Origin: Xenophilus aerolatus
Lineage (GTDB): Bacteria > Pseudomonadota > Gammaproteobacteria > Burkholderiales > Burkholderiaceae_C
Length of the DNA stretch: 64,000 nucleotides
Direction of reading: 5' to 3'
NCBI GenBank assembly: GCA_030418545.1
Contig: QAIB01000002.1
Span: 776,908-840,907, forward strand
Shown here: positions 29,062-38,063 of the stretch, piece after piece
Position numbering within the stretch: the stretch's first letter is position 1
Layout of the letters: the number at the start of each line of letters is the position of its first letter
Notes under the pieces: model-generated
The model's input: only the letters and a program-made list of their open reading frames with translations
Database searches by the model: none
Told to the model about the DNA's origin: nothing
Translations under genes and position numbers: made by a program

Positions 29062-30128
29062 GGCACCGTCTCCTCGAGGCCCTGGCCGCTGTGCTCGCGC
29101 ACCACGAAGAGCGGGCGGCCCTTGACCTCCTCGAAGATGCGGCCGACGTACTCGCCCACCACGCCCAGCGACAGCATCTGGATGCCGATGAAGAACATGA
29201 GGCTGACGACGATGGTGGTCCAGCCCGGCACGGGATTGCCGGACACGAGATGATCCAGCACCAGGTAAGTGCCGTAGCCCAGCGCCGGCAGCGCCATCAC
29301 CAGGCCCAGGATGCTGATCAGCCGCAACGGCCAGGTGGTGAAGGAGGTCAGGCCGTCCAGCGCCAGGTGCAGCAGGCGCAGCGCGCCGAAGCGGCTGCGG
29401 CCCTGCGCGCGCGGTGCAGGCGTGTAGGGCAGGGCGACGGCGCGAAAGCCCACCCAGGCATACAAGCCCTTCATGAAACGGCTGCGCTCGGGCAGGGACA
29501 GCAGGGCGGCGACCACCTTGCGGTCCATGAGCCGGAAGTCGCCTGCGTCCTCGGGCAGGGGCACGCGGCTCCCGGCGTTCACGAGCCGGTAGAAGAGCTG
29601 GCTGCCCCAGCGCTTGAACGCGGCTTCGTCGGTACGGTTCTCGCGCACGGCATACACCACCTCGGCCCCCGCGCGCCAGTGGGCCACCATCGACAGGATC
29701 AGCTGCGGCGCGTGCTGCAGGTCGCCGTCGAGCAGCACCACCGCGTCGCCGCGCGCCGCGGCCAGGCCGGCGCTCAGTGCCGCCTCCTTGCCGAAGTTGC
29801 GCGACAGGCTTAGGCAGCGGAAGCCTGCGAGCTGGCACCACTCGCGCGCCACCTGCGCGGTGGCGTCGGTGCTGCCGTCGTCGACCACGATCACCTCCCA
29901 GCGCAGGCCGCTCTGTTCGAGCGTGCTCTCGAGCAGCGGCAGCAAGTGGCGCAGGTTGGCCGCTTCGTTGAAGCAGGGCACCACGCAGGACAGGCTCGGC
30001 GTGTCGGGAGCGCGCACGGCCTGCGGCACGGGGTCGGTCGCCACCGCGGCGAGACGCGGCCCGCCCACGGGCGGCGCCTGCGGCGGCGAGGGCATGTGGC
30101 GCAGCACGGCGCCTTGCGCGGGGCTCAT
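29058..30128 (-). CDS. GT2 polyprenyl-phosphate glycosyltransferase (DPM1/ArnC-like)
   Basis: 356 aa. After about 45 disordered residues a GT-A domain begins: SCVVPCFNEAANL, VIVVDDGSTDAT, DGDLQHAPQLI and an acceptor-site RSRF-containing loop. Two C-terminal membrane helices follow (about 265-290 and 303-325). Such proteins load a sugar from a nucleotide donor onto undecaprenyl phosphate, producing the donor for the downstream GT39 enzyme. Overlaps of four bases on both sides show coupling. The long N-terminal extension is unusual; an internal ATG (codon 12) could also serve. Confidence 0.88.
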   Translation of the reverse strand: MSPAQGAVLRHMPSPPQAPPVGGPRLAAVATDPVPQAVRAPDTPSLSCVVPCFNEAANLRHLLPLLESTLEQSGLRWEVIVVDDGSTDATAQVAREWCQLAGFRCLSLSRNFGKEAALSAGLAAARGDAVVLLDGDLQHAPQLILSMVAHWRAGAEVVYAVRENRTDEAAFKRWGSQLFYRLVNAGSRVPLPEDAGDFRLMDRKVVAALLSLPERSRFMKGLYAWVGFRAVALPYTPAPRAQGRSRFGALRLLHLALDGLTSFTTWPLRLISILGLVMALPALGYGTYLVLDHLVSGNPVPGWTTIVVSLMFFIGIQMLSLGVVGEYVGRIFEEVKGRPLFVVREHSGQGLEETVP

Positions 30129-30706
30129 GGCACCCGCCCCTGCGTCGGCCGGGCACCTTGCTGGATGCGTGCGAAGGCCGGCGCGACACGCTGCGTCGCC
30201 AGGCACTGCAGCGCCATGAACAGGCCCTGCATCGCCAGCGCAAGCACCAGGCCCGCGGCGATGTCCGACGGGAAATGCACGCCCGCATAGATCCGTGCCC
30301 AGCCGGTGGCGAGCGCGAGCAGCGCTGCTGCCGGCGCCCAGCGTCGCAGGCTCGGGCGCGCCGCGAGGGCCAGCGCGATGAAGAACATCACCGTGGCATG
30401 GGTGCTGGGCATGGCGGGGCTGGGGCCATGGGCGATATGCGCGGGGGCCAGGCCCAGCATGAAAGGCCGCGGCAGCCCGATCCGGTCCGCGAGGGCATGC
30501 GCCAGGAAGGACGCGACGCCGGCCATCGCCAGCGCCGCCAGCAGGTAGCCGCGATCGTGCGGCTGGCGCCATGCGGCCCAGCCCATCAGGGCGGCGCACA
30601 GCCAGGCGCCGCCGTCGGCGATGGCGGAGGCGATGGGCAGCAGCCAGGGGGCGGGTGAGGGGCCAGCGGTCATCAGCAGAAACAGGGCGGTGTCGGGATG
30701 CGTCAT
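30125..30706 (-). CDS. PAP2-family membrane phosphatase
   Basis: 193-aa integral membrane phosphatase with about five helices. The catalytic signature is split as usual: IGLPRPF (motif 1), PSTHATVMF (motif 2) and GWARIYAGVHFPSDIAAG (motif 3). PAP2 enzymes with this layout dephosphorylate undecaprenyl diphosphate or lipid A phosphates. In this cluster it could recycle the lipid carrier or prepare lipid A for sugar addition. It overlaps the GT2 gene by four bases. ATG at 30706; a longer frame upstream lacks support. Confidence 0.85.
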   Translation of the reverse strand: MTHPDTALFLLMTAGPSPAPWLLPIASAIADGGAWLCAALMGWAAWRQPHDRGYLLAALAMAGVASFLAHALADRIGLPRPFMLGLAPAHIAHGPSPAMPSTHATVMFFIALALAARPSLRRWAPAAALLALATGWARIYAGVHFPSDIAAGLVLALAMQGLFMALQCLATQRVAPAFARIQQGARPTQGRVP

Positions 30707-30840
30707 GCGCGGCCTCGCGCAAGGCATTCGAACGGCACCCCAGGGAGTGAAGGAGACAAGGAGTTCATGGTCGGCTCCGGCGGAAACGATCGTCCATCGC
30801 GGCAGGGCCGCGACGGGGCCGGCGGCGCAGCGCGCCGCGT

Positions 30841-31293
30841 TCAGCAGGAGACCGGTGGAGGTGCGAGCGCGGGTGGGCGCGCCCGCCGGGGCGCCGAAGG
30901 TGGGGGCGGGCCGCCGCGGGGGCAGGGCCGGTGGCGCGGCGGCATGGCGAGGCGCAGGGCGGGCGCGATGCGCGGCACGGCGAGCGCCAGCACGAGCGCG
31001 AGCAGCCCGGTGAAGGCGCCGAGGACATCGGCAAAGGCGTGGGACGACTGCGCGCCGGCGCCCAGCGGCACGAACAGCGTGGTCTCGTGCTCGCGCGCAT
31101 GCTCCAGCCGGCCGTCCTGCTCGAACTGGGTCGTCTGGCTCATGGGCCGGATGCGGAAGCCCGGCTCGTCCTCCCAGCCGTCGCTGCGGAAATGCACCGC
31201 GATGAAAGGCTGCAGCGCCGACAGCAGCAACGCGCCGATCCACCACGCCAGGCATTGGGTGGACAGCAGGCGACGCAGGCGCGCGGTGGACAT
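30841..31293 (-). CDS. Small membrane protein of unknown function
   Basis: 150 aa. Hydrophobic segment at about 16-36 (AWWIGALLLSALQPFIAVHF), a soluble stretch of about 50 residues with DEPGFRIRPMSQ and EHETTLFVPLGAG, a second membrane segment at about 90-110 (LGAFTGLLALVLALAVP), and a Pro/Arg-rich cytoplasmic-looking tail. No family is recognised. Its place between the ketoacyl synthase gene and the PAP2 gene, on the same strand, suggests a role in the same lipid-modification locus. Confidence 0.55.
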   Translation of the reverse strand: MSTARLRRLLSTQCLAWWIGALLLSALQPFIAVHFRSDGWEDEPGFRIRPMSQTTQFEQDGRLEHAREHETTLFVPLGAGAQSSHAFADVLGAFTGLLALVLALAVPRIAPALRLAMPPRHRPCPRGGPPPPSAPRRARPPALAPPPVSC

Positions 31294-31367
31294 GGCGCAA
31301 TGCTAGGTTCGACGCGTGAACATCGACTGACTGTGGCGTTCAGGGTCGTGCAAGGTCTTGCGACGGA

Positions 31368-32600
31368 TCAAGCGGGCCGGCTCGCGATCAGCACGGCGTT
31401 GGTGCCGCCGAAGGCGAAGGAGTTCGACATGACGTGACGCGGCGGCGCCACCGCGCGCGGTGATGGCCCATGGACGAGGTCGATGACCAGCGCATCGTCC
31501 GGAACGCCCGCGCAGGCCGGCAGCCGTGCCGTCTGCATCGCATGCAGGGCGCAGATCAGCTCCACCGCGCCGCCCGCGCCCATCAGGTGGCCGTGCAGCG
31601 ACTTGGTCGCGCTGACGGGCACGCCGCGCGCACCGAAGACCTCGGCCAGGGAAGCCGCTTCGGCCACGTCGCCCGCGAGCGTGCCGGTGCCGTGCGCATT
31701 GACGTGCCCGACCTCGCCCGGCGCCAGTCCCGCGTCGGCCAGCGCGGCCTTCATGGCGCGCACCTGGCCGGCGCTGTCCGGCGTGCTGATGTGGGCGGCG
31801 TCGCAACTCGTGCCGTAGCCCGAGAGCAGCGCGAGGAACGGCGCGCCGCGGCGGCGCGCCGAGTCGACCGACTCGATGACCAGGGCCGCCGCGCCCTCGC
31901 CGAGCGCGAAGCCGGCGCGGTCATCCGCGAAGGGGCGGCACACCGTGCGCGGGTCACCGTTCACCGGCGCCAGCACCTTCATCGCCTGCCAGCTCGCGAT
32001 CACGCCCGGGGACAGCAGCGCCTCGTGGCCGCCGACGACGGCCATGTCGACCCAGCCCGCGCGGATCGCACGCATCGCCTCGCCGATCGCCACGGCCGAC
32101 GACGCACAGGCGCAGGCATAGCCCATCGATGCGGCACGTGCCCCGAAGGCCATCGACAGCTCGGCCACCGCCGCGTTGGGCATCGTGGTCAGCACGGTGG
32201 TGGGCCGCAGGCGCCGGCGGCGCGCGTAGAGCTGCTCGGTGCTCTGGTCGAAGCTGGACGCGCCGCCCATGCCGGCACCCCAGTACACGCCCAGGCGCTC
32301 GGGCGCCACCGCGCGTGCGTCGCCGGTGAGGCCGGCCTGCGCGGCCGCTTCGCGCGCGGCCGTCAGCGCCAGGGCGGTGCCGCGGTCGAGGGCCACGCCC
32401 GAGGGGCCGCGCACCTGCCGCTCCTCGAAGCCGGCGCAGGCCGCGGCGCCGAAGCTGAAGCGCTCCACGCCCTCGATCACCACCTCGCGCGCGGCGACGG
32501 CGCACAGGTTGTCGGACAGCGCGTCGTGCACCGCACGGACGTCGGCCCCCAGCGGCGTCACGGCGCCGAGGCCGGTGATGGCCAGCGGCACGGGGTTCAT
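31368..32600 (-). CDS. Beta-ketoacyl-ACP synthase (FabF/KS-type)
   Basis: 410-aa condensing enzyme. The nucleophile is Cys165 in YACACASSAVA; His303 (NAHGTGT) and His338 (KSLHGHLMGAGG) complete the triad. The N-terminal block ITGLGAVTPLG and C-terminal SNSFAFGGTNAVLI are typical. The ATG at 32600 is followed upstream by a dedicated acyl carrier protein ten bases away, so it probably extends or assembles a special acyl chain rather than serving housekeeping FabF. No ketoreductase or dehydratase is present in the cluster. Confidence 0.92.
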   Translation of the reverse strand: MNPVPLAITGLGAVTPLGADVRAVHDALSDNLCAVAAREVVIEGVERFSFGAAACAGFEERQVRGPSGVALDRGTALALTAAREAAAQAGLTGDARAVAPERLGVYWGAGMGGASSFDQSTEQLYARRRRLRPTTVLTTMPNAAVAELSMAFGARAASMGYACACASSAVAIGEAMRAIRAGWVDMAVVGGHEALLSPGVIASWQAMKVLAPVNGDPRTVCRPFADDRAGFALGEGAAALVIESVDSARRRGAPFLALLSGYGTSCDAAHISTPDSAGQVRAMKAALADAGLAPGEVGHVNAHGTGTLAGDVAEAASLAEVFGARGVPVSATKSLHGHLMGAGGAVELICALHAMQTARLPACAGVPDDALVIDLVHGPSPRAVAPPRHVMSNSFAFGGTNAVLIASRPA

Positions 32601-32610
32601 CGCGCGACGC

Positions 32611-32901
32611 TCAGGCATGCGCAGGCGCCGCGCTCGCGGCGCCTTCGGCCTGCTCCTCGGCCAGGCGCGCGTCGATCGCATCGCACAGGTCGCCCAGCGT
32701 GATGCCGGCCTCGCGCGGGTCCAGCCGGTCCTCGGGCAGGCGCAGGTGGAAGGCGTCCTCGACCGAGAAGATGAATTCCATGAGCGCCAGCGAGTCCAGG
32801 CCCAGGTCGGCCAGGGGCACGTCGCGGCGGATCAGGGCGGGGTCGCAGGCGTGCTCTTCCTGCACGATGCGGGAGATGGTGGCGAAGGTGGGTGTGGACA
32901 T
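32611..32901 (-). CDS. Dedicated acyl carrier protein
   Basis: 96-aa carrier protein with the phosphopantetheine site Ser37 in ADLGLDSLALMEF. It is four-helix sized with an Ala/Glu-rich C-terminal tail that is absent from housekeeping AcpP. Four bases separate it from the hydrolase gene upstream, and ten from the ketoacyl synthase gene downstream. Divergence from AcpP and tight linkage indicate a specialised acyl pathway. Confidence 0.9.
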   Translation of the reverse strand: MSTPTFATISRIVQEEHACDPALIRRDVPLADLGLDSLALMEFIFSVEDAFHLRLPEDRLDPREAGITLGDLCDAIDARLAEEQAEGAASAAPAHA

Positions 32902-32905
32902 GGCT

Positions 32906-33748
32906 TCAGCGCTCGACAGGGGACGGGGGACGGTGGCCTTCGGCCACCGCGCGGGCGAAGTCGATCGTTTCCTGCGCCACCTGGCGGCGGTCGTTGTCGA
33001 TCGAGATCATGTGGTAGCTGTTCTCCAGCACCACGGTGTGCAGCGGCGCCTGCGTGAGGCCGCGGGCCAGCAGGTCGACGTTCGACAGGCTGGCCACCTC
33101 GTCGTGGCGTGCATGCAGGGCCAGCACCGGGCAGCGGATCTGCGAAAGGCTGCGGCGCACGGCGTGGCGCAGGCGGTCGTACTCGCGCAGGTGGCCCACG
33201 CCGATGGCGGCGCAGCCGGCGCGCGAGATGCGGCGCTGTTTCAGTTCCTGCTCGATCCAGGCGCGCACGCGCTCGTTCTTCACGCCGTAGGGCGTGCGCT
33301 CGCGGTAGCGCCACAGGCGGCCCAGCGGGGTGTAGAGCGCCAGCGGCAGCAGCCAGCCGCCGCGCCGGGCCGACCAGCCGTCCATGCGCAGCGTGGTCGA
33401 CATCAGCACCAGGCCGTCGGCGCTCAGTCCGAGCCGGGCCACGGCGGCCAGCGCCAGCGAGGCGCCGGCCGAGATGCCCGCCAGCAGCACCGTGCCGTAC
33501 TGCCGGCGCAGCGCCAGGAACTCGTCGCAGACGCGCTCGACCCAGTCGGAGAAGCGGCCCGCGACCTGGCGCTGGCGCGAGGCATCGAAGGAGTAGCCCT
33601 CGATGTGCGGCGTGCTGAAGGCCCAGCCCGCACGGCGCAGGGCCGATTGCAGGTGCAGCAGCTCGTCGGCGGTGCTGCACAGGCCCGGCAGGAGCAGGAC
33701 CGCGCCCGAGAGGCCAGGATGGGGGGCGGAGAGGGACGAGTCGATCAT
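32906..33748 (-). CDS. Alpha/beta hydrolase (thioesterase/lipase-like)
   Basis: 280 aa. Oxyanion-loop region AVLLLPGLCSTADELLHL, nucleophile Ser93 in LLAGISAGASLAL, acid near HARHDEVASL and His in ENSYHMISIDND. The sequence resembles carboxylesterase/monoacylglycerol lipases. First in the hydrolase-ACP-ketoacyl synthase unit, it could release the acyl group from the ACP or act on a lipid. It is divergent from a two-component system. ATG at 33748; a frame 42 codons longer would overrun the regulatory repeats. Confidence 0.82.
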   Translation of the reverse strand: MIDSSLSAPHPGLSGAVLLLPGLCSTADELLHLQSALRRAGWAFSTPHIEGYSFDASRQRQVAGRFSDWVERVCDEFLALRRQYGTVLLAGISAGASLALAAVARLGLSADGLVLMSTTLRMDGWSARRGGWLLPLALYTPLGRLWRYRERTPYGVKNERVRAWIEQELKQRRISRAGCAAIGVGHLREYDRLRHAVRRSLSQIRCPVLALHARHDEVASLSNVDLLARGLTQAPLHTVVLENSYHMISIDNDRRQVAQETIDFARAVAEGHRPPSPVER

Positions 33749-33810
33749 GGAAGCGAGGAATGCCGCGCCGTCGGAATGAGCTGTTGGAACCCGCACCTTA
33801 GCCAGCCGTA

Positions 33811-33850
33811 CCTGAAGAAAGTCCCAAGAAATCCTGAAGAGTTCTTCAGG
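33811..33850. promoter_or_regulatory. Phased 11-bp repeats, candidate response-regulator operator
   Basis: Three consecutive 11-mers, CCTGAAGAAAG, TCCCAAGAAAT and CCTGAAGAGTT, are followed by CTTCAGG. The last two segments form an 8-bp inverted repeat, CCTGAAGA-GT-TCTTCAGG. Direct repeats of 11 bp are the usual binding pattern of OmpR/PhoB-family regulators. The site sits between the hydrolase operon and the two-component operon, 63 bp from each start, so one dimer array could control both. Confidence 0.6.
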
Positions 33851-33912
33851 CCTGCACAGCGGTCGAAGGGGCATACTTTCCGCCCCGTCCTCCTGCTTCG
33901 TGGCCTCTTTCC

Positions 33913-34590
33913 ATGCGCATCCTTCTCATCGACGACGACCGCAAGGCAGCGCGCGTGCTGGCACGCGGGCTGCAGGAAGAGGGCTTCGTGGTCGACGTGG
34001 CGCACTCGGCGGAAGAGGGCGACGAGGAGGCCTTCGTCAACGACTACGGCGTGATCCTGCTCGACCGCATGCTGCCGGGCATGGACGGCCTGAGCTGGTG
34101 CAAGGCGCTGCGTGCGCGCGGCTGCGCCACGCCGGTGCTGATGCTCACCGCCCGCGACGCCCTCAGCGACCGCGTCGAGGGCCTGAACACCGGTGCCGAC
34201 GACTACCTCACCAAGCCCTTCGCCTTCGACGAGCTGATTGCCCGCGTGCGGGCGCTGCTGCGACGTTCCGACCTGTCGCGTCCCACCGTGATGGCCGTCG
34301 GTACGCTGGCGCTCGACCCGGTGAGCCACGTGGTGACGCAGGACGGCATGAAGATCGACCTGACGCAGAAGGAGTTCGCGCTGCTGCACATCCTCATGCG
34401 CCACGCGGGCGAGGTGGTGAGCCGCGCACGCATCGCCGAGCAGATCTGGAAGGACGACCTGCTGGCCATCGACAACCTGATCGACGTGCACATGGGCAAC
34501 CTGCGGCGCAAGATCGACCCCGCGTCGCCGCCCTGGATCCAGACCGTGCGCGGCCGGGGCTTTCGGCTGTCGGCGGACGCCGCCGAATGA
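33913..34590 (+). CDS. OmpR-family response regulator of the lipid-modification locus
   Basis: 225-aa regulator. Receiver: acidic IDDD at 6-9, phosphoacceptor Asp51 (ILLDRMLPGMDG), MLTARDAL and LTKPFAF with the conserved Lys. The winged-helix domain ends in MGNLRRKIDPASPPWIQTVRGRGFRL. It resembles ColR/CpxR/PmrA-type regulators of envelope genes. It starts 63 bp from the phased repeats and overlaps the kinase gene by four bases. Control of the divergent hydrolase-ACP-KS unit is inferred from position. Confidence 0.93.
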   Translation: MRILLIDDDRKAARVLARGLQEEGFVVDVAHSAEEGDEEAFVNDYGVILLDRMLPGMDGLSWCKALRARGCATPVLMLTARDALSDRVEGLNTGADDYLTKPFAFDELIARVRALLRRSDLSRPTVMAVGTLALDPVSHVVTQDGMKIDLTQKEFALLHILMRHAGEVVSRARIAEQIWKDDLLAIDNLIDVHMGNLRRKIDPASPPWIQTVRGRGFRLSADAAE

Positions 34591-35996
34591 AGGTGCTCAG
34601 CTTCCGGCGCCGGCTGGCGCTGGTGCACTTCCTGGTCGTCGCGCTGGTGATGGCCGTGGCCGTGGCGGTGGGCACCTGGGCCTTCTCGAAGAACCTGCGC
34701 GGCGAACTCGACGACGCGCTGCTGGCGCTGGCCGAGGTCGAGGCCGGCCTTCTCGCCATGTCCGAACCCGGCTCGGGCCTCGTGGTCCACGAGACGCCGC
34801 GTGCCCGCACCCCGACCTACGCGCGCGTCGACCGCCTGGTGCAGATCGTCGACAGCGACGGCGCCGTGGCCGCCCGCAGCGCCAACCTGGGCACCGGCTC
34901 GCTGCCGGTGGCGCCCGACCTGCGCGAGCGCCTGGCGTCGGGCGGCCCGGTGTTCACGCAGCTGCAGCGCTATGCGGGCGAGCCCACCCGCATGGTCTCG
35001 GTGTCGGTGCCCAACCGGCCCGACGTGCTGGCCGTGCAGGTCGCCGCGTCGCTGGACGACGTGAACCATGCAGTGACCAGCGCGGGCGTCATGCTGGTGC
35101 TGCTCGCGCTGGTGCTGATGCTGGCGCTGGGCATCGCGGGCGAGCTGCTGACGCGGCGCGTGTTCGGCGCCATCGACGACATCGTCGACGAAGCCCGGCG
35201 CATCGGCCAGCGCAACCTGGCCGGGCGGCTGCCGCACCCCGGCACGCCGGACGAGATCGGGCGCCTGGTCGACACGCTCAACGACATGCTCGACCGCCTG
35301 GAGCACGGCATCGAGGCGCAGCGGAATTTCACGGCCGATGCCTCGCACGAGCTGCGGTCGCCCCTGTCCCGCCTGCGGGCCGAACTGGAGATCGCCCTGC
35401 GCCGCCCGCGCGACACGGCGGCCTACGTCGACACCCTGCGCTCGGCGCTCGACGAGGTGGAGTCGCTCACCCTGCTGGTGGAGGAACTGCTGGTGCTGGC
35501 GCGCCTGGATGCCGGGCAGGAGCGCGGCGAGCTCGAGCGCCTGCCGCTTCGCCAGCTGGTGGAGGAAACGCTGCGCCGGATGGAGCCGGTGGCACTGCAG
35601 CGCGGCGTGCGCCTGTCGCTCGCCGGCGAGCGCGGCGTGGTCGCGGTGTCGGCGCGCGTCGCGGTGCAACTGGCGCTGACCAACCTGCTGGACAACGCCA
35701 TCAAGTACTCGCCGGCCGGCGGCGCCGTGTCGGTCAACCTGCTGGCCGACCTGCCGGCCCAACAGGCCATCGTGCGGGTCGCCGACGCGGGCCCCGGCAT
35801 CGATTCGGCCGAGCTGCCGCACCTGTTCGAACGCTTCTACCGAGGTGCGCGTGCGCGCGAGGCGGCGTCGGGCCTGGGGCTGGGCCTGTCGCTGGCCCAG
35901 GCCGTGATGCAGGCGCACGGTGCCAGCCTCACGGCCGGCAACGAGCCCGGCGGCGGCGCGCGCTTCGACCTGCACCTGCCGCTGGCGCCCGCCTGA
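34587..35996 (+). CDS. Two-component sensor histidine kinase
   Basis: 469-aa kinase. TM1 at about 11-33, a periplasmic domain of roughly 130 residues (34-163), TM2 at about 164-187, HAMP 188-242, His254 in ADASHELRSPLSRLRAELE, N-box NLLDNAIKYS, DAGPGI and GLGLGLSLAQA. The periplasmic region has no obvious metal or Cys motif. Coupled to the response regulator by an ATGA overlap. The 3' end is followed ten bases later by the convergent Lrp-type gene. Confidence 0.93.
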   Translation: MKVLSFRRRLALVHFLVVALVMAVAVAVGTWAFSKNLRGELDDALLALAEVEAGLLAMSEPGSGLVVHETPRARTPTYARVDRLVQIVDSDGAVAARSANLGTGSLPVAPDLRERLASGGPVFTQLQRYAGEPTRMVSVSVPNRPDVLAVQVAASLDDVNHAVTSAGVMLVLLALVLMLALGIAGELLTRRVFGAIDDIVDEARRIGQRNLAGRLPHPGTPDEIGRLVDTLNDMLDRLEHGIEAQRNFTADASHELRSPLSRLRAELEIALRRPRDTAAYVDTLRSALDEVESLTLLVEELLVLARLDAGQERGELERLPLRQLVEETLRRMEPVALQRGVRLSLAGERGVVAVSARVAVQLALTNLLDNAIKYSPAGGAVSVNLLADLPAQQAIVRVADAGPGIDSAELPHLFERFYRGARAREAASGLGLGLSLAQAVMQAHGASLTAGNEPGGGARFDLHLPLAPA

Positions 35997-36005
35997 GCAA
36001 GTCGT

Positions 36006-36485
36006 TCAGCGGTCCAGCGGCAGCGCCAGCGTCTCCTTGATCTCCTCCATCACCACGTAGCTGCGCGAGTCGGCCGCGGCCGATGCGGGCATCTTCTGCA
36101 GGATGTTGCCCAGCAGGTGGCGGTATTCGCCCATGCCGCGCAGGCGGGCTTTCACGAGGTAGTCGAAGTCGCCCGAGACCAGGTGGCAGTCGAGCACCTC
36201 GGGCATGTGCAGCAGCTCGTTGCGCACCTTGTCGAAGACCTCGCCCGACTTGGCCGACAGCTTGATCTCCACGAACACCAGCAGCGTCTTGCCCACCGCC
36301 TCGGGCGACACGCGGGCGTGGTAGCCGGTGATGACGCCGCTCTTCTCCAGCCGCTTCACGCGCTCGGAGCAGGGCGAGGTCGACAGGCCCACCCGCTGCG
36401 CAAGCTCGGTGATGGCGATGCGGCCTTCGCGCTGAAGGATGTCGAGGATGCGGCGGTCGGTGCGGTCGAGGCTGGCAGCGGTCAT
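36006..36485 (-). CDS. Lrp/AsnC-family regulator, likely of dadA
   Basis: 159 aa. N-terminal HTH with [20 protein letters not shown] and [25 protein letters not shown], followed by the RAM ligand-binding domain ([22 protein letters not shown]). Divergent from dadA across 153 bp, the classic arrangement in which an Lrp-type protein responds to alanine and activates D-alanine degradation. The assignment as dadA activator is by context. ATG at 36485. Confidence 0.92.
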   Translation of the reverse strand: MTAASLDRTDRRILDILQREGRIAITELAQRVGLSTSPCSERVKRLEKSGVITGYHARVSPEAVGKTLLVFVEIKLSAKSGEVFDKVRNELLHMPEVLDCHLVSGDFDYLVKARLRGMGEYRHLLGNILQKMPASAAADSRSYVVMEEIKETLALPLDR

Positions 36486-36638
36486 GGCATGGCCTGGAAA
36501 GCGGTGCTTTTCCGGGCGGGATGCCCGGTTGCACCGAGTTGGGCAGTGGATTTTGCTGCAATTCACCAAAAGAACCAGCAAATCTACCGAGCCACTCTTC
36601 TTACAGTCCGCACATTCCTTCCTTGCAGCGGATTTGCC

Positions 36639-37949
36639 ATGAAAGTGATCGTTCTCGGCGGCGGCGTCATCGGTGTCACCACGGCCTGGTACCTGGCCAA
36701 GTCCGGTGCGAGCGTCACGGTGCTCGACCGCCAGGACGGCGCCGCCCAGGAAACCAGCTTCGGCAATGCCGGGCAAGTGTCGCCCGGCTACTCCACGCCC
36801 TGGGCCGCGCCCGGCATCCCGCTCAAGGCCCTGAAGTGGATGTTCCAGAAGCATGCGCCGCTGGCCATCCGCGCCGACGGCTCGCTGTTCCAGCTGCGCT
36901 GGATGGCGCAGATGCTGCGCAACTGCTCGCCCGAGCGCTATGCGGTCAACAAGGAGCGCATGATGCGCGTGGCCGAATACAGCCGCGACTGCCTGCGCGC
37001 CCTGCGCGCCGAGACCGGCCTGGACTACGAGCAGCGCACCGGCGGCACGCTGCAGGTCTTCCGCACGCAGCAGCAGATGGAGGGCGTGCAGCGCGACATC
37101 GCGGTGCTGCAGGAATGCGGCGTGCCCTTCGAACTGCTCGACCGCGAGGGCCTGGCCCGTGCCGAGCCCGCGCTGGCCCGCACCGGCGGCGCGCTCGTCG
37201 GCGGCCTGCGCCTGCCCAATGACGAGACCGGCGACTGCCACCTGTTCACCCGCCGCCTGGCCGAGATGGCCAAGGGCCTGGGCGTGCAGTTCCGCTTCGG
37301 CGTGCGTGTCGACGAACTGCTCACCGAAGGCGGCGCCGTGCGCGGCGTGCGCGTCAGCCAGGACGGCGTGGGCGAAGTGCTCACGGCCGACCGCTACGTG
37401 ATGGCCTTCGGCAGTTATTCGCGCGCCGCGCTGGCCGCCATCGGCCTGGACATCCCGGTGTACCCCGTCAAGGGCTACTCGCTCACCGTGCCGCTGGTGG
37501 ACGCCTCGCTGGCGCCGCAGTCCACCGTGCTGGACGAGACCTACAAGATCGCTGTCACACGATTCGACGACCGCATCCGCGTCGGCGGCATGGCCGAGCT
37601 GGGCGGCTTCGACCTGCGCCTGAACCCGGCCCGCCGCGCCACCCTGGAGAAGGTGGTCGGCGAGCTGTTCCCGGGCGGCGACCTGCCGGCCGCCAGCTTC
37701 TGGACCGGCCTGCGCCCCATGACGCCGGACAGCACGCCCATCGTCGGCGCCACGCCGCTGGCCAACCTGTTCCTCAACACCGGCCACGGCACGCTGGGCT
37801 GGACCATGGCCTGCGGCAGCGGCAAGCTGGTGTCGGACCTGGTGACCGGCCAACGCCCGGAGATCCGCACCGACGGCCTGGCCATGGACCGGTACGCCCG
37901 CCGGCCCGCGGCGTCCACCGGCGGCCTGCGCCCCGCGCACGCGGCCTGA
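36639..37949 (+). CDS. dadA: D-amino acid dehydrogenase small subunit
   Basis: Membrane-associated FAD enzyme that deaminates D-alanine and other D-amino acids, passing electrons to the respiratory chain. The 436-aa length is standard. Motifs are [63 protein letters not shown] and [17 protein letters not shown] with [14 protein letters not shown] near the C-terminus. No alr/dadX racemase is adjacent. An N-acyl-D-amino-acid deacylase gene 25 kb away could feed it. Confidence 0.96.
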   Translation: MKVIVLGGGVIGVTTAWYLAKSGASVTVLDRQDGAAQETSFGNAGQVSPGYSTPWAAPGIPLKALKWMFQKHAPLAIRADGSLFQLRWMAQMLRNCSPERYAVNKERMMRVAEYSRDCLRALRAETGLDYEQRTGGTLQVFRTQQQMEGVQRDIAVLQECGVPFELLDREGLARAEPALARTGGALVGGLRLPNDETGDCHLFTRRLAEMAKGLGVQFRFGVRVDELLTEGGAVRGVRVSQDGVGEVLTADRYVMAFGSYSRAALAAIGLDIPVYPVKGYSLTVPLVDASLAPQSTVLDETYKIAVTRFDDRIRVGGMAELGGFDLRLNPARRATLEKVVGELFPGGDLPAASFWTGLRPMTPDSTPIVGATPLANLFLNTGHGTLGWTMACGSGKLVSDLVTGQRPEIRTDGLAMDRYARRPAASTGGLRPAHAA

Positions 37950-38063
37950 GCGGCCAGCCCGCCGGCGGTCCTATCGGCCGCGTTGCATAGGCCGTGAGGC
38001 CGATGCCCTCACACTTGGTTACGGCGCACGATCCGGGTCTTGCGATCTGGAGTGTTTCCGGCG

